A DNA stretch of 64,000 nt from assembly GCA_956465555.1 (NCBI GenBank), contig OY101131.1, positions 385,469-449,468 on the forward strand, in the 5' to 3' direction. The DNA comes from Nitzschia sp. pyKryTriq1. Lineage: Eukaryota; Bacillariophyta; Bacillariophyceae; Bacillariales; Bacillariaceae. A program made the position numbers and the translations under genes. The notes below the pieces were generated by a model. The model saw only the letters and a program-made list of their open reading frames with translations. It did no database searches and had not been told where the DNA came from. Positions 1 to 11,470 of the stretch are shown here, in pieces; position 1 is the first letter of the stretch; each line of letters opens with the position of its first letter.

Positions 1-1093
1 TTATCGGCCAACACCGGTCACTGAAGGTTGTCACTAATCGTACTGCTTTAGCTAATTCTAGCTACTATAGTAGTAGCTACTCATGGAGAGAGGGGCAAGG
101 CACTCTACTACTACTTCGTCTTTACTAGAGTATGACAAGTACCGGTAGTTTTATTCTTAATCTTCGCACAGTAGAGCGAAAAAGTCCTGAGCTTTTTGAT
201 GACATGCCTGATGATCTGTCAGTCAAAGTTCAAGCGAACGAGGAGAAAAACGCGTAGTCGTGTCAAAAGCAACAAGCATTCGTAACGCAATTGGCAAACG
301 CAACGTCACGGACAAGAAGACATACGAACTAAGGTACTGTACAAAGAAGTTAATCAAAAGTCAAGAAGAATTATTACCTGTACTGTAGTAGTACGGTAGT
401 ACTTGTAGTTGTTTAGATTGTGACGACTCCTCTCTTCTCTACTCACTCTACAGTATGTTGAGTATCACACCGGTACCTAGCTGGTTACTCTCTCTCTCTC
501 TGAAATCGTGCCGGACGGAAGGCCAGACGTAACCAGTCAGATGTGTCGAGTGATCGGGTTACTCCGAACGCTCGCTCCCCTCTGCTCTCCACCCCGCCCC
601 CCCCCCCCCGCCTGCCTCCGCCGCCCCCCCTCTTCTCTCCCCCCCCGACGGGGTACAAGTACTGTACGCGGTACCGGTACATGCTACTGTTCGCCCCCGG
701 AACCAGAAGAGTTCACCATCGCAATGAAGCGCCGCGTTGCAAAATATCGCGGTTCGCGGCGACTTTGACGGCGATGATGATGTTTGTGCGTGTCATCGTG
801 ATGATGATTCTTCAGTCATTATTCTCTTGTTGTAATGTACTGATCACCTTCCCCGGGATTGCATTGCATTTGCAACATAGAGTGCTCCCCCTCCTCATCA
901 CTGCACTACTGTATCATACACCACGGAACTCTCATGCATTCTTGAAGCTAATAAAGGCTCATCGATCGATCATCGTCATCGTCAAAAAGAACCTTAGTAC
1001 CACCCCTCATCAGTAGTTCCTTCGTCGAAAGAACAGAACAGAACTGTCCAATAATTTCATTCAGTTCAGTTCAGTTCAATTCAGTTCAATTCA
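1..1093. other. Intergenic region upstream of the PERK-like gene
   Basis: No gene is supported here. Open frames in this stretch are low-complexity; the one spanning about 543-1016 runs through a cytosine-rich tract near 590-645 (long runs of C) and has no recognisable domain. The last 40 bases before the downstream start codon (about 1056-1093) are an imperfect tandem array of the pentamers CAGTT and CAATT, probably 5' UTR or core promoter. Several TAGTAG and GTACCGGTAC strings typical of the spacers of this window occur between 60 and 480 and near 665-680. Confidence 0.6.
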
Positions 1094-4000
1094 ATGATAA
1101 TGGCCACCGCTACCATTGGAGAGGTCTGGGAGCCATCGCGACAACGACGACGTCGACGTAGACGTCTCCTATGTCGTCTCTCGATCTTTCTTCTGTGGAT
1201 CTCTGTGACGGTTGTGTGGGTGCCTGTTCGAGTGGCGAGAGCGGAGCAGGAGGATCCAACAGCAATAATCATAGAAGAAGAAGTAGTAGTAAAAGAAGAA
1301 GAACCACCCATCCTCCTGGACGATGAGGCCGACAGCAACAGCGACAGCCGACCCAGGGCTACCAGCAGCAGCAGCAGTAACAACAACAATTGCCACAGTA
1401 AAAACGACCCGTTTTTCATCGTGTCGACGGTCGATGGATCGATTGGGGTTTTGAAGGCGTTGGATGGAAGCTTGGTAGGAGGCTTTCGGTCCGGAACACC
1501 ACTGGTGGGGCCCTCCGAGATTCTGAGCGGTGGACGACGGATTGTTCCTGGTCTGGATGGCAGGCTCTACATCAGTCTGGAACACCAAGAGGGACTCTTG
1601 CAACCCTTGGAAATTACTGTCGTGGATGTCTTGCAGACGCCCGTCAAAACTTGTAGTGGCGGCGGCTCGAGCTGTGGCATTGTCACTGCCACCAAATCGA
1701 CCTCCCTCTTTGCCATTGATGCCCACACAGGGCGACTCGTCTGGAAACAGTCGCCCAACGGCACAACTATAGTCGAAGATACCAGCAGTGGCGGCGACGA
1801 CGACGACGACAATGCAGTCACCTCGACCGTTCTACTTCAAAGAGAGGATGTATTGGTGCAACAGCTTTCGACAGATTCGGGTAAAAGTGTCTGGAATGTT
1901 ACTCTGGGCACGGTCCAGGCTTTGGAATTCGGAGAAGGGAGTGGAGGGTCTGATGGCTCGTCGCTCCCAAGCCATCACCATCGAGGCGGAGGGCCTTACC
2001 TGCCTTCGGGCCTTGCCGCAGAAAGTCGAGAGGTCCTGATGCAAGACTTTTATCGACCCGTTGAACTTCCTAGTGTCATTTTTGGTCCCGATGGTACCAG
2101 TCTGATAGCCGTCTCGTCCTCCAGTGACGGTGATATACAAGTCCTTTGGAAGCGAGACTTTTCTACTGTAGTAGCTTCCGTTTTTGGCCTGCAAGACAAG
2201 ACATGGAAGCCCCTTACTGTATTGGAGGATCCCGAGTCGTCGGCAGGAGGAGCCAACGGCGGCTCTGACGGCGACAGCACCATGCCACCCCAACTGGGTG
2301 CGGATGCATCGTCGTCAACCTCTTCGAATAAGAACAACAGTCCCAAACTCCTCACAGTCTATCGACCTCCCATTTTGCAGCAACTATTTTCCTACTGGGC
2401 AAAGCCAATGTCGTTGCTTGACCGACTGGCCGATGATTGGTTTTATGCCACGGGACAACAACAACAACAACAACACCCTCGACGACAAGCTTCATCGTCA
2501 CGATTCTGGTCCTCTGTGGGAAGTAGCACCAGCTCTCAAGTCGTTGCCCCCAAACGACACACATTGGCACCGCTCTTGGAACATCATGATTTATTTGCTC
2601 CGCCCAACCAACAGCATCAGTATCAGTATTATCATCACACGGACCACCACAACAACAGATTGGCACTGCCTTCGTCGCCCTTCAATTCGGTCGACGATTT
2701 TCCTCGGCAACAAAATGGCGTCTTTTTGACATGGCCGATTTTGGTGGGCATTTGTATTGTCGTGGTGGGTGCGGCGGCCCTTGTGTTCCGCTACTTGTAT
2801 TTGCAAAAGAAGTCGAAATGGGTACAATTGCTACAACAAATGGCTAGGGTGGGACTCGTAGGTGACAAAAGTTCTCAGAATATGATGAACGAGGATTCTT
2901 CAGGCAACAACAACCGCAACGATCCGAATGCGATCTCTACTACACCCACGTTGAAACGATCGCATTCCCTCCCAGATGTTGCAACAAGTGGTAGCAATAT
3001 GGGTGGAGTCAACAAACTAGCCATTCAACGTCGTCTACGAAGCGACTCTCTCCACCTTAGTCATACGGTGGATGGTCGTGTGGTCTATGAAAGTGGCGAA
3101 AACAAGAACACAACCACTTCTACGACTGCTGGCAATACGAGCAACAATAACAGCACTCCCCAACAAGAGCAGCAACAACAGCCCCAGGGTGTCGATTTCT
3201 TGGTCGATGGTATTCCCTTGATTCGATACAATCGCTACGACTCTGAGTTTTCCGAGGTGGTTGCCTTGGGCAAGGGTGGATTTGGAACTGTATTTCGGTG
3301 CAAAAATGTACTAGATGGGAGAGAATACGCCATCAAGAAGGTTGCACTCAGGTACAAGGAGGGATTGCCACTGGAAGAATTTCGACAACGTCTCCAGCGA
3401 ACGTTGCGAGAAGTCAAGAGTCTGGCCTTGCTGGATCATCCCAATATCGTTCGATACTACACAGCCTGGCTCGAACTTCACCAGCAAAACGACCAAGACG
3501 ATGGACGGACAAGGGGGAGTCAATCCTTGGCAGATTCTGACTATTATCTCTTCTCGCCTGACGACGGCGCCACGACCACTAATACGAAATCGCGGAGACA
3601 TCCTGGTGCGTACTCTCCCTTGGGAGCAACTCACCAGCTGTTACAAGAGCAGCAACAAAAACAACGACGGCCAAGTCTAGGTGATCGACATTATCTGAGG
3701 CATGGCTACAATAACGCTTCCAACCCGCTAGGTGGGTGGGATCATGATTTGGATGATATAACTGGAGATCAGTCGTTCCATCACTTACTGCCAGGTGTGC
3801 CCGCCGCTCTGGACGACTACGGTTTTACGTTTGATCGTGGCGATGAAGACACTGAAACGGGGGTCGAAAATACTGCAACTCCCGATGAATTGACTGTGGC
3901 AACCAAGAAAGCCTTGAAGACCAAGGCCACTGCTGTCGAAGAGAAATCGAAGAGTCTTGGCTTTCTTCCCCATGGTCCAATTGTCCATCGATATTCATCG

Positions 4001-5267
4001 AACTATTCGAGCCATTCTGAAGAGTCTAGCATTGAAGGTTCTGCATCGCATACCGGGGGATGGTCACGAGATAGTCGTAATCAAACAATTCGGCACGAAA
4101 GTATGACAGGAACCTCCACCGACGACCGGGAGAATCAACTGGCGACCCAGTCCAAGAATTCATCAGCGACTCCAGCTTTGATGGTCAAGCACACTCTATA
4201 CATCCAGATGCAATTTTGCAGTCAGAAGACTCTGGCAGATTTTCTGAATAACCCGGACACTCGCAAAGGGGGCGAGACGAATGGTGGAATTGACATCCCG
4301 TACGCCCTGAGTTTGTTTGTGCAAATCGCCCAAGGGGTCCAGCATGTGCACAGTCAAGGACTGATTCATCGGGATCTTAAGCCCAACAATTGCTTCATGG
4401 ATGATTCAGGAGTAGTCAAAGTAGGTGATTTTGGTCTTTCTCGAGAATCTGCGAACGACAATCGAGAGGCCCTCGAGCCATTGGACGAGTTGGTAGAGGA
4501 GGAAATGGAACTAGAGGGGAAAGCAGGTGGGGCCTCTTCCTTTCGAGAAATTACAGCGGGTGTCGGTACACGGTCCTACGCGAGTCCAGAACAAATGCAG
4601 GGCTCTGACTATGATTCCAGCACCGACATTTACTCCCTGGGGATCATGTTGTTTGAACTTTGTTATCCCATGTATACGGTACGTACTTTTGATCTTCCGA
4701 GATGGCGCACTGTGAACAAATTTCTAACATTATGATTTGATTGTCTCACCACTTTCAATTTCAAAGGGTATGGAACGAACGATCGTTCTCAGCAAACTTC
4801 GCAATCATATATTTCCAGACCAATGGATGGAGAATGTTGAACGAGCTTTCCCCACATTACACTCGCTCCTACAGTCGATGATATCTAATAGCCCTGCTGA
4901 CCGCCCCACTGCGGTCGTCGTTGTCAGGAGTATCCAAACTATCCTCGAAGGCTTTACTATCTCTTCGATTGACAAGCACCATCACGAGAACGCCATCTTG
5001 CTCCGAGTGGAAGCCAAACCTAGAGAAGATGTCCTTCGGCATACCATAAATCTTGTCAAGGAGGCTGCTTCGCCCGACTGTATTGAGATTGTCCAGTATG
5101 GACTCCGCGGTGGGACGAACAAGGCTGTCATGGAATTTGCCGTTTCTTCGTCAACCTGTAAGGACCAGTCCAGCCTGGGCAACACGCTGGTCAATCGACT
5201 CGGCAGATGCGATGAGGTTCTTCTGATCCGTCAAGTTTCCGGGACCAAATATACATTTAGCCAGTAG
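1094..5267 (+). CDS. PERK-like ER transmembrane eIF2-alpha kinase
   Basis: Two exons, 1094-4678 and 4767-5267, joined across an 88-nt GT-AG intron in phase 0, give about 1361 residues. The N-terminus has a basic stretch followed by a hydrophobic signal segment (about residues 24-47). A luminal region follows with beta-propeller-like strands of the PQQ type (DGSIGVLKALDG near 114, AIDAHTGRLVWK near 207). One membrane span lies at about 543-568. The kinase domain starts near 712 with a GKGGFG loop and the lysine in YAIKKV, then has a roughly 230-residue acidic insert, HRDLKPNN near 1090, DFGLS near 1112, GTRSYASPEQ and the STDIYSLGIMLFEL helix. A luminal propeller, one span and a kinase with a large insert is the architecture of PERK (EIF2AK3), the unfolded-protein-response kinase that phosphorylates eIF2-alpha. 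The last about 105 residues form an extra alpha/beta domain after the kinase. Family membership is strong; ER-stress sensing is inferred. Confidence 0.88.
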
Positions 5268-5364
5268 AAACCGAGGCACACTACGAAGCATCAGTCTGAT
5301 CTACACTGTAGGAAATGCCAAGTATTGCTAAAATATTCAAAACTGTTATAATGAAATGTAGGTG

Positions 5365-6180
5365 TTAGCAATCAATCAAAGGGCTCAATAGACGTATTGG
5401 TGGCTGAAGGGAAGTATCGCTTGTTCGGTTCGGCCTATGTGGAGAATCTGTAACTCCCACCAAATCCAAAACACAGTCGATAATATCCAGCGTTTGAGAT
5501 TGCTGCACACTTGATGAAGGTGGTGATGGTGGTGCGGCCGCCTCATTTGCCATTTCCTTGCCGCGAGTGGCAGCATCCCGGCTGCTGTACTTTGTGCAAC
5601 GCTTCGCCGTGCACGCAATGCCCTTGGGATCCTGGATACCTTCTCTTCGATGTTCTTCCTGCAGATCAAGGATGGTGTGAACAAAGCATCTGCGAATTCC
5701 GGCGATGTGCTTGCGGCGTCTGCGAGTCGCTTCATCCAGATCATCTGCCATTTTTGCGAACTCTTTAGGCTGTTCGAGAGAATAATGAATGCAACATTTT
5801 TTGATGTGAGAAACAAAAGTTCCCAAGTCGAATGAGGATGGGGTCTCACGAAAAATCATCGAGAAATAATAACTTACGCTGTACCATATTTGGTCCCTCA
5901 AGCTGATATCTGAAGACAACGACTCGTATTCGAAGGTTTCGTTTTGTTCATCCGGTGCAAACGCAAGCTTGGAAGTTTTCTTTTGCTTCTCAATTTTGCG
6001 GGGAGACCGAGAGGAGCTACTAGGAATCCTTGACAAAGCGAGAACTTGGGTGAGGCTTAACTCCTCGCTGCTGCTGGTTTCCAAAGGAAAGCTAAATGGT
6101 AGCTTCATAGACATATTGCGATTAATGTTGTTGTTTCTACTAGCGATCGATCCGTTGGAAGTCAGTGGCCTCATCATCAT
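5365..6180 (-). CDS. Orphan protein of a diatom-lineage family (member 1)
   Basis: A 271-residue protein starting at the first ATG (a run of three Met codons); the frame is open further upstream but has only GTG there and translates a spacer repeat. The N-terminal 70 residues are polar and low-complexity. The C-terminal part has a recognisable layout: an acidic strand, an aromatic block (IWYSVSYYFSMIF), an Arg-rich run (ATRRRRKHIAGIRR), a helix (VHTILDLQEEHRREGI), DPKGIA, then YSSRDAATRGKEMANEA. This order, a helix with Q/E then G-I-x-D, followed by a Tyr-Ser helix, is one I associate with many short uncharacterised diatom proteins, and it recurs in this window at 55081-55851. Function unknown. 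It faces the PERK-like gene tail to tail with a gap of about 97 bases, so the 3' UTRs may overlap. Confidence 0.7.
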   Translation of the reverse strand: MMMRPLTSNGSIASRNNNINRNMSMKLPFSFPLETSSSEELSLTQVLALSRIPSSSSRSPRKIEKQKKTSKLAFAPDEQNETFEYESLSSDISLRDQIWYSVSYYFSMIFRETPSSFDLGTFVSHIKKCCIHYSLEQPKEFAKMADDLDEATRRRRKHIAGIRRCFVHTILDLQEEHRREGIQDPKGIACTAKRCTKYSSRDAATRGKEMANEAAAPPSPPSSSVQQSQTLDIIDCVLDLVGVTDSPHRPNRTSDTSLQPPIRLLSPLIDC

Positions 6181-7865
6181 TGTTGTAGTTTGGAAGGTAC
6201 GACAAGATACGAGATTCGAATACGAGTACGAGTAGAGAGGAAAACCGATGGATGGAAGAAAGATGGATGGAACACACGAGAACACGAGAAATGGAGAAAG
6301 GAAGTGGTATGACCAGGAACGTGGGCATAAATCGAAAATCGCTCTCGCCCCCGGATGGCTTCGTTTACCTGGCGTAAGGCTTTATTTGGATGATGGATGA
6401 TCGATGGTGTTCACTAAAATTTAGAGCAAAAAGACCGCCATGCAAGACGTGGTGTGCATCCATGCGGCACTCCCGTTCCGACGTTTATCGTGGCTCTCCG
6501 GACTAAAGCTTTTTGTTTTATTCCGAATTCATAGAGGCGTGAGGCCGGAGGATAAGTAGAAGGCAGCAAAGTTCAAGCTGAGCTGGTGCGCACGAACCGC
6601 TGCGTAGCGGATCAGAGGCTGATCTACACTTACCGCACTTAATGCAACCCCAGTACCGGCAAAAGGGGTGGTGGTGAGGAGGAGGAGAAGACGTACGAGT
6701 AGAAGGTAAAAAGTTCAAGCTGAGCTGGTGAGAATTTCATTCGCTCGGATCAGAATGCAAAAAGGTTCGTAAGATTGGCGCAGCCTCAACTCCCTCGGAA
6801 ACTGTAGACCGATGATGTAGCAAATGATAGTAGAAATAATTCGCTGGCCTATTATGTCCTTGATCGATCCCGATTTGTTCTCTCCTAATACGTCCAAGAC
6901 ATAGTATCACAAACCCAACGCATCCCGTAGTCCCAAAAGATCTTCGGTACTCAGTTCTGGAACATTACTCGATACCATCGGCATCTTGCCTCACGCACAA
7001 AAATGTTTTATCAAGGATTATGAACTAAAATTGTGTCACAAACCGCATCGGAGGTGCAGAATCGGCAGGATTAGCAGGATGTCCACGATATTATTTATAT
7101 CCTTGAATCCCACCAGACGCAATTTCCCTTCGTTTTGGGGTGCAGACAGAGGTACAGGTGGCAGCCGGATCTACCTGTATTGATTTCAATCCGAGAGCAT
7201 TCCGTGTTCAGAGATTCCGTTGACTCTACGTCGTAACTACATACTATGTATACGTATGAAGTTGAACAGGATATAGTAGGCATAATTCTCTTAAGATGAC
7301 AAAACTTCAGATTTAATTAAGGTACTTTTTCTCTGCCAAATTCTCCAGGGAGCTTGCAAAGGCTGAAGGCGAGTTTAGGAAAAGACTACCGCCAAGTGCA
7401 GTTTGTATAACTCCCTGGGCCATTCTCGTTGTGGCCATCACTCGTATCTTCTGTCGTGAAGACCATGTAATTCTTACACATCTTTTCACAAACCGGTTGC
7501 TCCGGATCATCCGCTCGAGAAGTCATTTTGTCGCCGAGGAGATTCGATGCCTTGTCGCAGCCTGTTATGTCGCCCCTCTTGAGTCACGGCCATTTGAGTC
7601 TTGGGACACGTGTAGGTGTTTTCACATGAGACCGTCTGTACGTCGATCATTCTCATTTTTACCCGTGTTGCCGGTGCGGTATATCTTTTCTTTTGAAGTC
7701 GTCTCCGGCCACATGATTACGCGGTACCGGTAGCATCGTTGACACCCTCATTACCCTCATCGATGCCCTCAACCTGACAGCGCATATCCTAAAAGGAAAG
7801 CACTTTGAAGGACTCGGCTCGTTGGCAAATAGTAGACTGTTCCACAACCATTTGTTTTGAATAGC
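6181..7865. other. Intergenic region, no gene supported
   Basis: Only short, unconserved-looking open frames are present. A direct repeat of about 32 bases is found at 6556-6588 and 6699-6730 (shared core AAGTTCAAGCTGAGCTGGTG). Strings with the GTACCGGTA motif occur at about 7718-7730, near the start of the next gene. I see no RNA gene, transposase or LTR. Confidence 0.5.
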
Positions 7866-8924
7866 ATGAACAGAATTCTGTTACTCTCGTTACTGGGGAG
7901 GATTTTCTTTGCCGAAAAGGAGGATCTTGTCGAGGCCTTCCCTGTACCGGCAGTACCAGTACTCGTCGTTCCTACACGTACCAACCCCCGAATACTCTCG
8001 GCCTCGAAACGAACATGCCATCATCATAGGTCGTCCTTGTCACGACAACACGCTGTGGGACTGGAGGATTATTTTGTTTCATCATCGTCAGCAGCAATAA
8101 GCTTGGACCACTACTCCTCGTCATGGATCGCCGATGCCGATGCGGCAATGTCAGCTGCCTCCGCTTCTGTGGGCGATGTTGGTGGGGCCGCGGCGAATGA
8201 TCCATTGGTACTAGGAGCTCTGGGAGTCGCCATCTTGGCGTTGGTCGGAGTCATTGTGCTTCCAGCCCAAGAAGAACCATCATCATCATCATCGACAGCG
8301 ACCACAGCGGAAGCGAGCAAGTCGGTAAAGGACGAAGAATCATCAAAGATATTGACAGCAACGGTCGATGGCGAGGGAGATGATCCAATGAAGAAAATAG
8401 AAATCGAACAAGATACGCTAGCATTTCGGGGAGACGGAGAGACGACTGATGACGAATGGGTCGAACAAGGTCGAGATGCAATGGAGGCTCTCGAAAAGCA
8501 AGATCGAGGGAAATTGCGCAGGGTGGTAGGTGGATTGTTGGGGTCCATTCGTACCACACAGCGCAAGCTTCGACAGGAACGCGTCCTCAAAGAGACAGCC
8601 GAAGCCGATTTGAAATTGGTCGGCGAGAAGTTTCGTGACTTGGAGGATCAATACGAGTTGGAACAAAATCAGCTACAAAAGACCACTAGAGTATTGACCG
8701 AAACGCAATCTCAGCTGGCCACGACAACACGAAAATTGGATGAAACTTCCGGTGCCCTTAACGAACTTCAAGAAGAACGCAAGAGTTTGCGAAAATTGGG
8801 AAAAGTTGCTTGGATTTTGTCCAAGGATCGTGTCCAGAATCGAGTTCAAAAGGTGCGGGATCGCTTCCGACGGGGGGACTCTTCCGTCGACGACGACGAC
8901 GAAAGTCAAACAAAGTCGAGCTAG
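7866..8924 (+). CDS. Plastid-type membrane coiled-coil protein
   Basis: A 352-residue protein. The first in-frame ATG is at 7866; an upstream TTG at 7857 is not needed. It opens with a short hydrophobic signal (RILLLSLLGRIFFA) and a VEAFP site that resembles the diatom plastid motif (A|F at the cleavage point), followed by a Ser/Arg/His-rich transit-like stretch. A clear membrane span (LVLGALGVAILALVGVIVL) lies at about residues 118-137. An acidic linker leads to a long coiled coil (about 210-320) rich in Leu, Gln, Glu and Lys, and an acidic C-terminus. I recognise no named family. A thylakoid or envelope tether is a plausible but unproven role. The N-terminus could also direct it to the ER. 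Confidence 0.75.
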   Translation: MNRILLLSLLGRIFFAEKEDLVEAFPVPAVPVLVVPTRTNPRILSASKRTCHHHRSSLSRQHAVGLEDYFVSSSSAAISLDHYSSSWIADADAAMSAASASVGDVGGAAANDPLVLGALGVAILALVGVIVLPAQEEPSSSSSTATTAEASKSVKDEESSKILTATVDGEGDDPMKKIEIEQDTLAFRGDGETTDDEWVEQGRDAMEALEKQDRGKLRRVVGGLLGSIRTTQRKLRQERVLKETAEADLKLVGEKFRDLEDQYELEQNQLQKTTRVLTETQSQLATTTRKLDETSGALNELQEERKSLRKLGKVAWILSKDRVQNRVQKVRDRFRRGDSSVDDDDESQTKSS

Positions 8925-9539
8925 CTAGCACGCCGCTCAACTCTGCGATGACTATTCCTCGTACTATTTAGTCGGCCTGGTACTCATTTTTTCTTATCGT
9001 GTATTATGCGAATACGAGTACTACTTGTAGTCTAATCCGAAGCAAAACACCTCCAAGCATCTCTCTAATTCTCTAATACATATCGTAAAGCAGCGAAAAA
9101 GTGCACTGACTAATTTAGTTGCTACCTTGATGGTTGAGAGCAATTAATCTCTCTCCCGCCGGAACGATACCATCCAAGCCATACAGTCCAATTGATTGAC
9201 TCTAATACGAGTACGTATGGATCTTTTGAAGAAAGAAGTACAATAGTACGAACTCTACCGGTACTGTATGCTACCGCGGTATTAGTCCGTTCGTCGGGAG
9301 GAGCCGAAAGGACTGAATTAGACCCAAGAAATTCGTTGTAAAGTATGTAGCACCAGCAGTAGTACTGTAGTACAGGGGGTAGAGCGTACATACCGGCAAA
9401 TAGAAACAGTCTTACAAAATAGGAAAGCAAACAAGATTATAACAACATTAACAAGCTATCGATCGGCAACAGCAAGTCGAGATGAGTTGCGGCATGCGTT
9501 GGGTCATCGTTGCATCGGCACTTCAATGGGAAGCGATGA
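8925..9539. other. Intergenic region between the coiled-coil gene and the gag fossil
   Basis: AT-rich spacer with scattered TACTAC, GTAC and CCGG strings. Short frames such as the one on the minus strand near 9122-9430 translate these repeats and show no domain. Nothing else is supported. Confidence 0.5.
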
Positions 9540-10681
9540 CCGCCCCAAGATGACCTTCGCTACAGAATCGCAGAGGCCGGCGGTCAAATGATTGATGATG
9601 ACGCTCTGATCACGCAGATTTTAAACACGATCCCCAGTAAAGTATACGGGGACGTGATTGAAATGACTGAATACCAGAAATTAGCGAACAACGAAGAAAG
9701 CGCGGAACCCTCGATTTCATTAAGTAAAGTCATCTAAGTAAAGTCATCGAAATGTTAAGTATTCGGTATCAGAGATACCGTAGCAATGAAAATAAGAAAC
9801 AAGGCAACGGAGGGACGAGCGACACGGCACTCATGGCCGCCTTGCACAAAAGATTTAAAGGCAAATGCCGCAACTGCGGTAAAACGGGGCACATGGCAGC
9901 CAACTGGTGCACGAATAATAAGCGTAACCAAGGCCAAACCAGTGGTTACTACGGTAGTCAGAACAATGCTACCGGTACGAACTTCGGACGAAGCAACAAC
10001 AATGGAAACAAGTTCCAAGGACATTGCCATCACTGTGGCATAAAGGGACACATGAAGTCCCAATGCCTCAAACTAAAAAGAGAGCAAAGAAATGGACCGA
10101 ACCAAGGTAGATTCGGAAGGCCACAAAATAACTACAGACAGAACCACAGTGTGAGGAACAGTGACGCAGCCATGATGGCGCGTCACGACGTAGTACTGCT
10201 AGGGCTAGAGCCCGGTGAGATACAAGGAATAACTACAGGTACTACTACCTGTACTACTACAGGTACCACTACAAGTACTGCTACAGGTACTACTACTACT
10301 ACTACTACACGTACTACAGGTACTACAGGCAGTGAATACGACGAAATCAAAAACAATGAATTTGAAATTTATGAGAAAGTGGGCGACGCAAAAGAAAATG
10401 AAGAGAAAGAGACGGATCGCAAAGTACGATTCAGAAACGACCACGTCAGCAATAAAGGAATCGTCAGCGACGGATGGAAGGACGAGCGCGAGTTGGTCGC
10501 AGACGCGCTGTATCACGCGCACAAGTTTTTGATGTCCGACGTCACGCCCGGACGACAGAATTCGGCAAGACTGCCCGAATTTTTTGGGAAGTTGCAGCAG
10601 AACTTTGACCTTGAAGTAGTCAACCAAGATCGGATCTGCAACAATGGGGCCACCTCGAACATTCATAAAAGCAGAAAGTAG
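9540..10681 (+). mobile_element. Ty1/copia-type gag fossil with two CCHC zinc knuckles
   Basis: Remnant of a Ty1/copia-like LTR retroelement, plus-strand oriented. The part near 9590-9720 resembles the gag core (ITQILNTIPSKVYGD pattern), and 9752-10681 carries two CCHC knuckles of the form CxxCxxxGHxxxxxC (CRNCGKTGHMAANWC and CHHCGIKGHMKSQC) followed by a threonine-rich tract and an acidic tail. No protease, integrase or reverse transcriptase part is seen next to it and no LTR pair was recognised, so the element is broken, with at least two breaks. The intact-looking length of the knuckle part suggests moderate rather than great age. The Thr-rich tract (about 10228-10330) is made from the same GTAC/TACTAC vocabulary as the spacers. 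Confidence 0.75.
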
Positions 10682-11470
10682 ACAGATAAAATAGGATCAT
10701 AATTTGGAAAACGAAACATTCGTAACTCGTACGACTTATCAGACTAGGGACTTCGCAATACACACCCACTGCTCCCACGACTCACGACCGACGGCCAGAC
10801 TATATGACCAAATCAATTCGCCGGTGGTAGACGACTCTGACCACCGGGGGGTGACCCCCCGATAGGAGAGAGTACCGGTACGCAGTACGTACAGTACGTA
10901 CCTGGGGTATTGTCTCCACTCTACACAGGTATAGTCGTAGCAGTAGAGAGTGCGTCGCACGCACGCACGCGTAATATCTTTTGGATTTTGTTGGATCTTT
11001 TCTCTCTCGCCGCATTCCCTTTTATCAAGAGACCCCGGGTGGTCTTACCTCCTTGTGACCTTCATCATACCAAAGACACATCCCATATCAAAGATTGTAT
11101 AAGAGAGGGAAGCTTTGTCGTTGACGCAGTATCGATTTCCATCTCGTCCGCCGCTGTTCGGTGCGTGTTCTCATTACAGCAGCAAGAACGTGACGCGAGG
11201 ATTCAAGAAATGGGAACCCTCTATCCCCGCCCACGACAACGGGACCTCCCATCAGCCATCATGCTGACTGTCCCCTGTACATGGGGAAGTGTTCGCAGTA
11301 TGAGAACGGTCGAGATCATCATTTTTATCTGTATTCGTACCCGCCCTCCTCTAGCAAGCTGCATCTTCATACAGCGGCGCACCACACAAAAACACGAAAA
11401 CATATCAATGAGGACTCCTCCGAAGAGCAAGGAAAGCTTCTACTTATTTTATTGTTGATAGAGTAATGGC
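10682..11470. other. Intergenic region with nested GC hairpins
   Basis: No gene is supported; the frame running from 10910 to 11458 lacks any domain and begins in repeats. Two adjoining inverted repeats lie at about 10821-10861: CCGGTGGT pairs with ACCACCGG, and CGGGGGGT pairs with ACCCCCCG around a single base. GTACCGGTAC and GTACGTAC strings follow at 10870-10905. The stretch 11000-11460 is probably promoter and 5' UTR of the oxidoreductase gene. Confidence 0.5.

Noticed and set aside
543-1016. 157-codon frame at the left end
   Set aside because: Runs through cytosine tracts and spacer repeats; no similarity recognised.
10910-11458. 182-codon frame upstream of the oxidoreductase
   Set aside because: It has no domain and includes spacer repeats; most likely promoter and 5' UTR.
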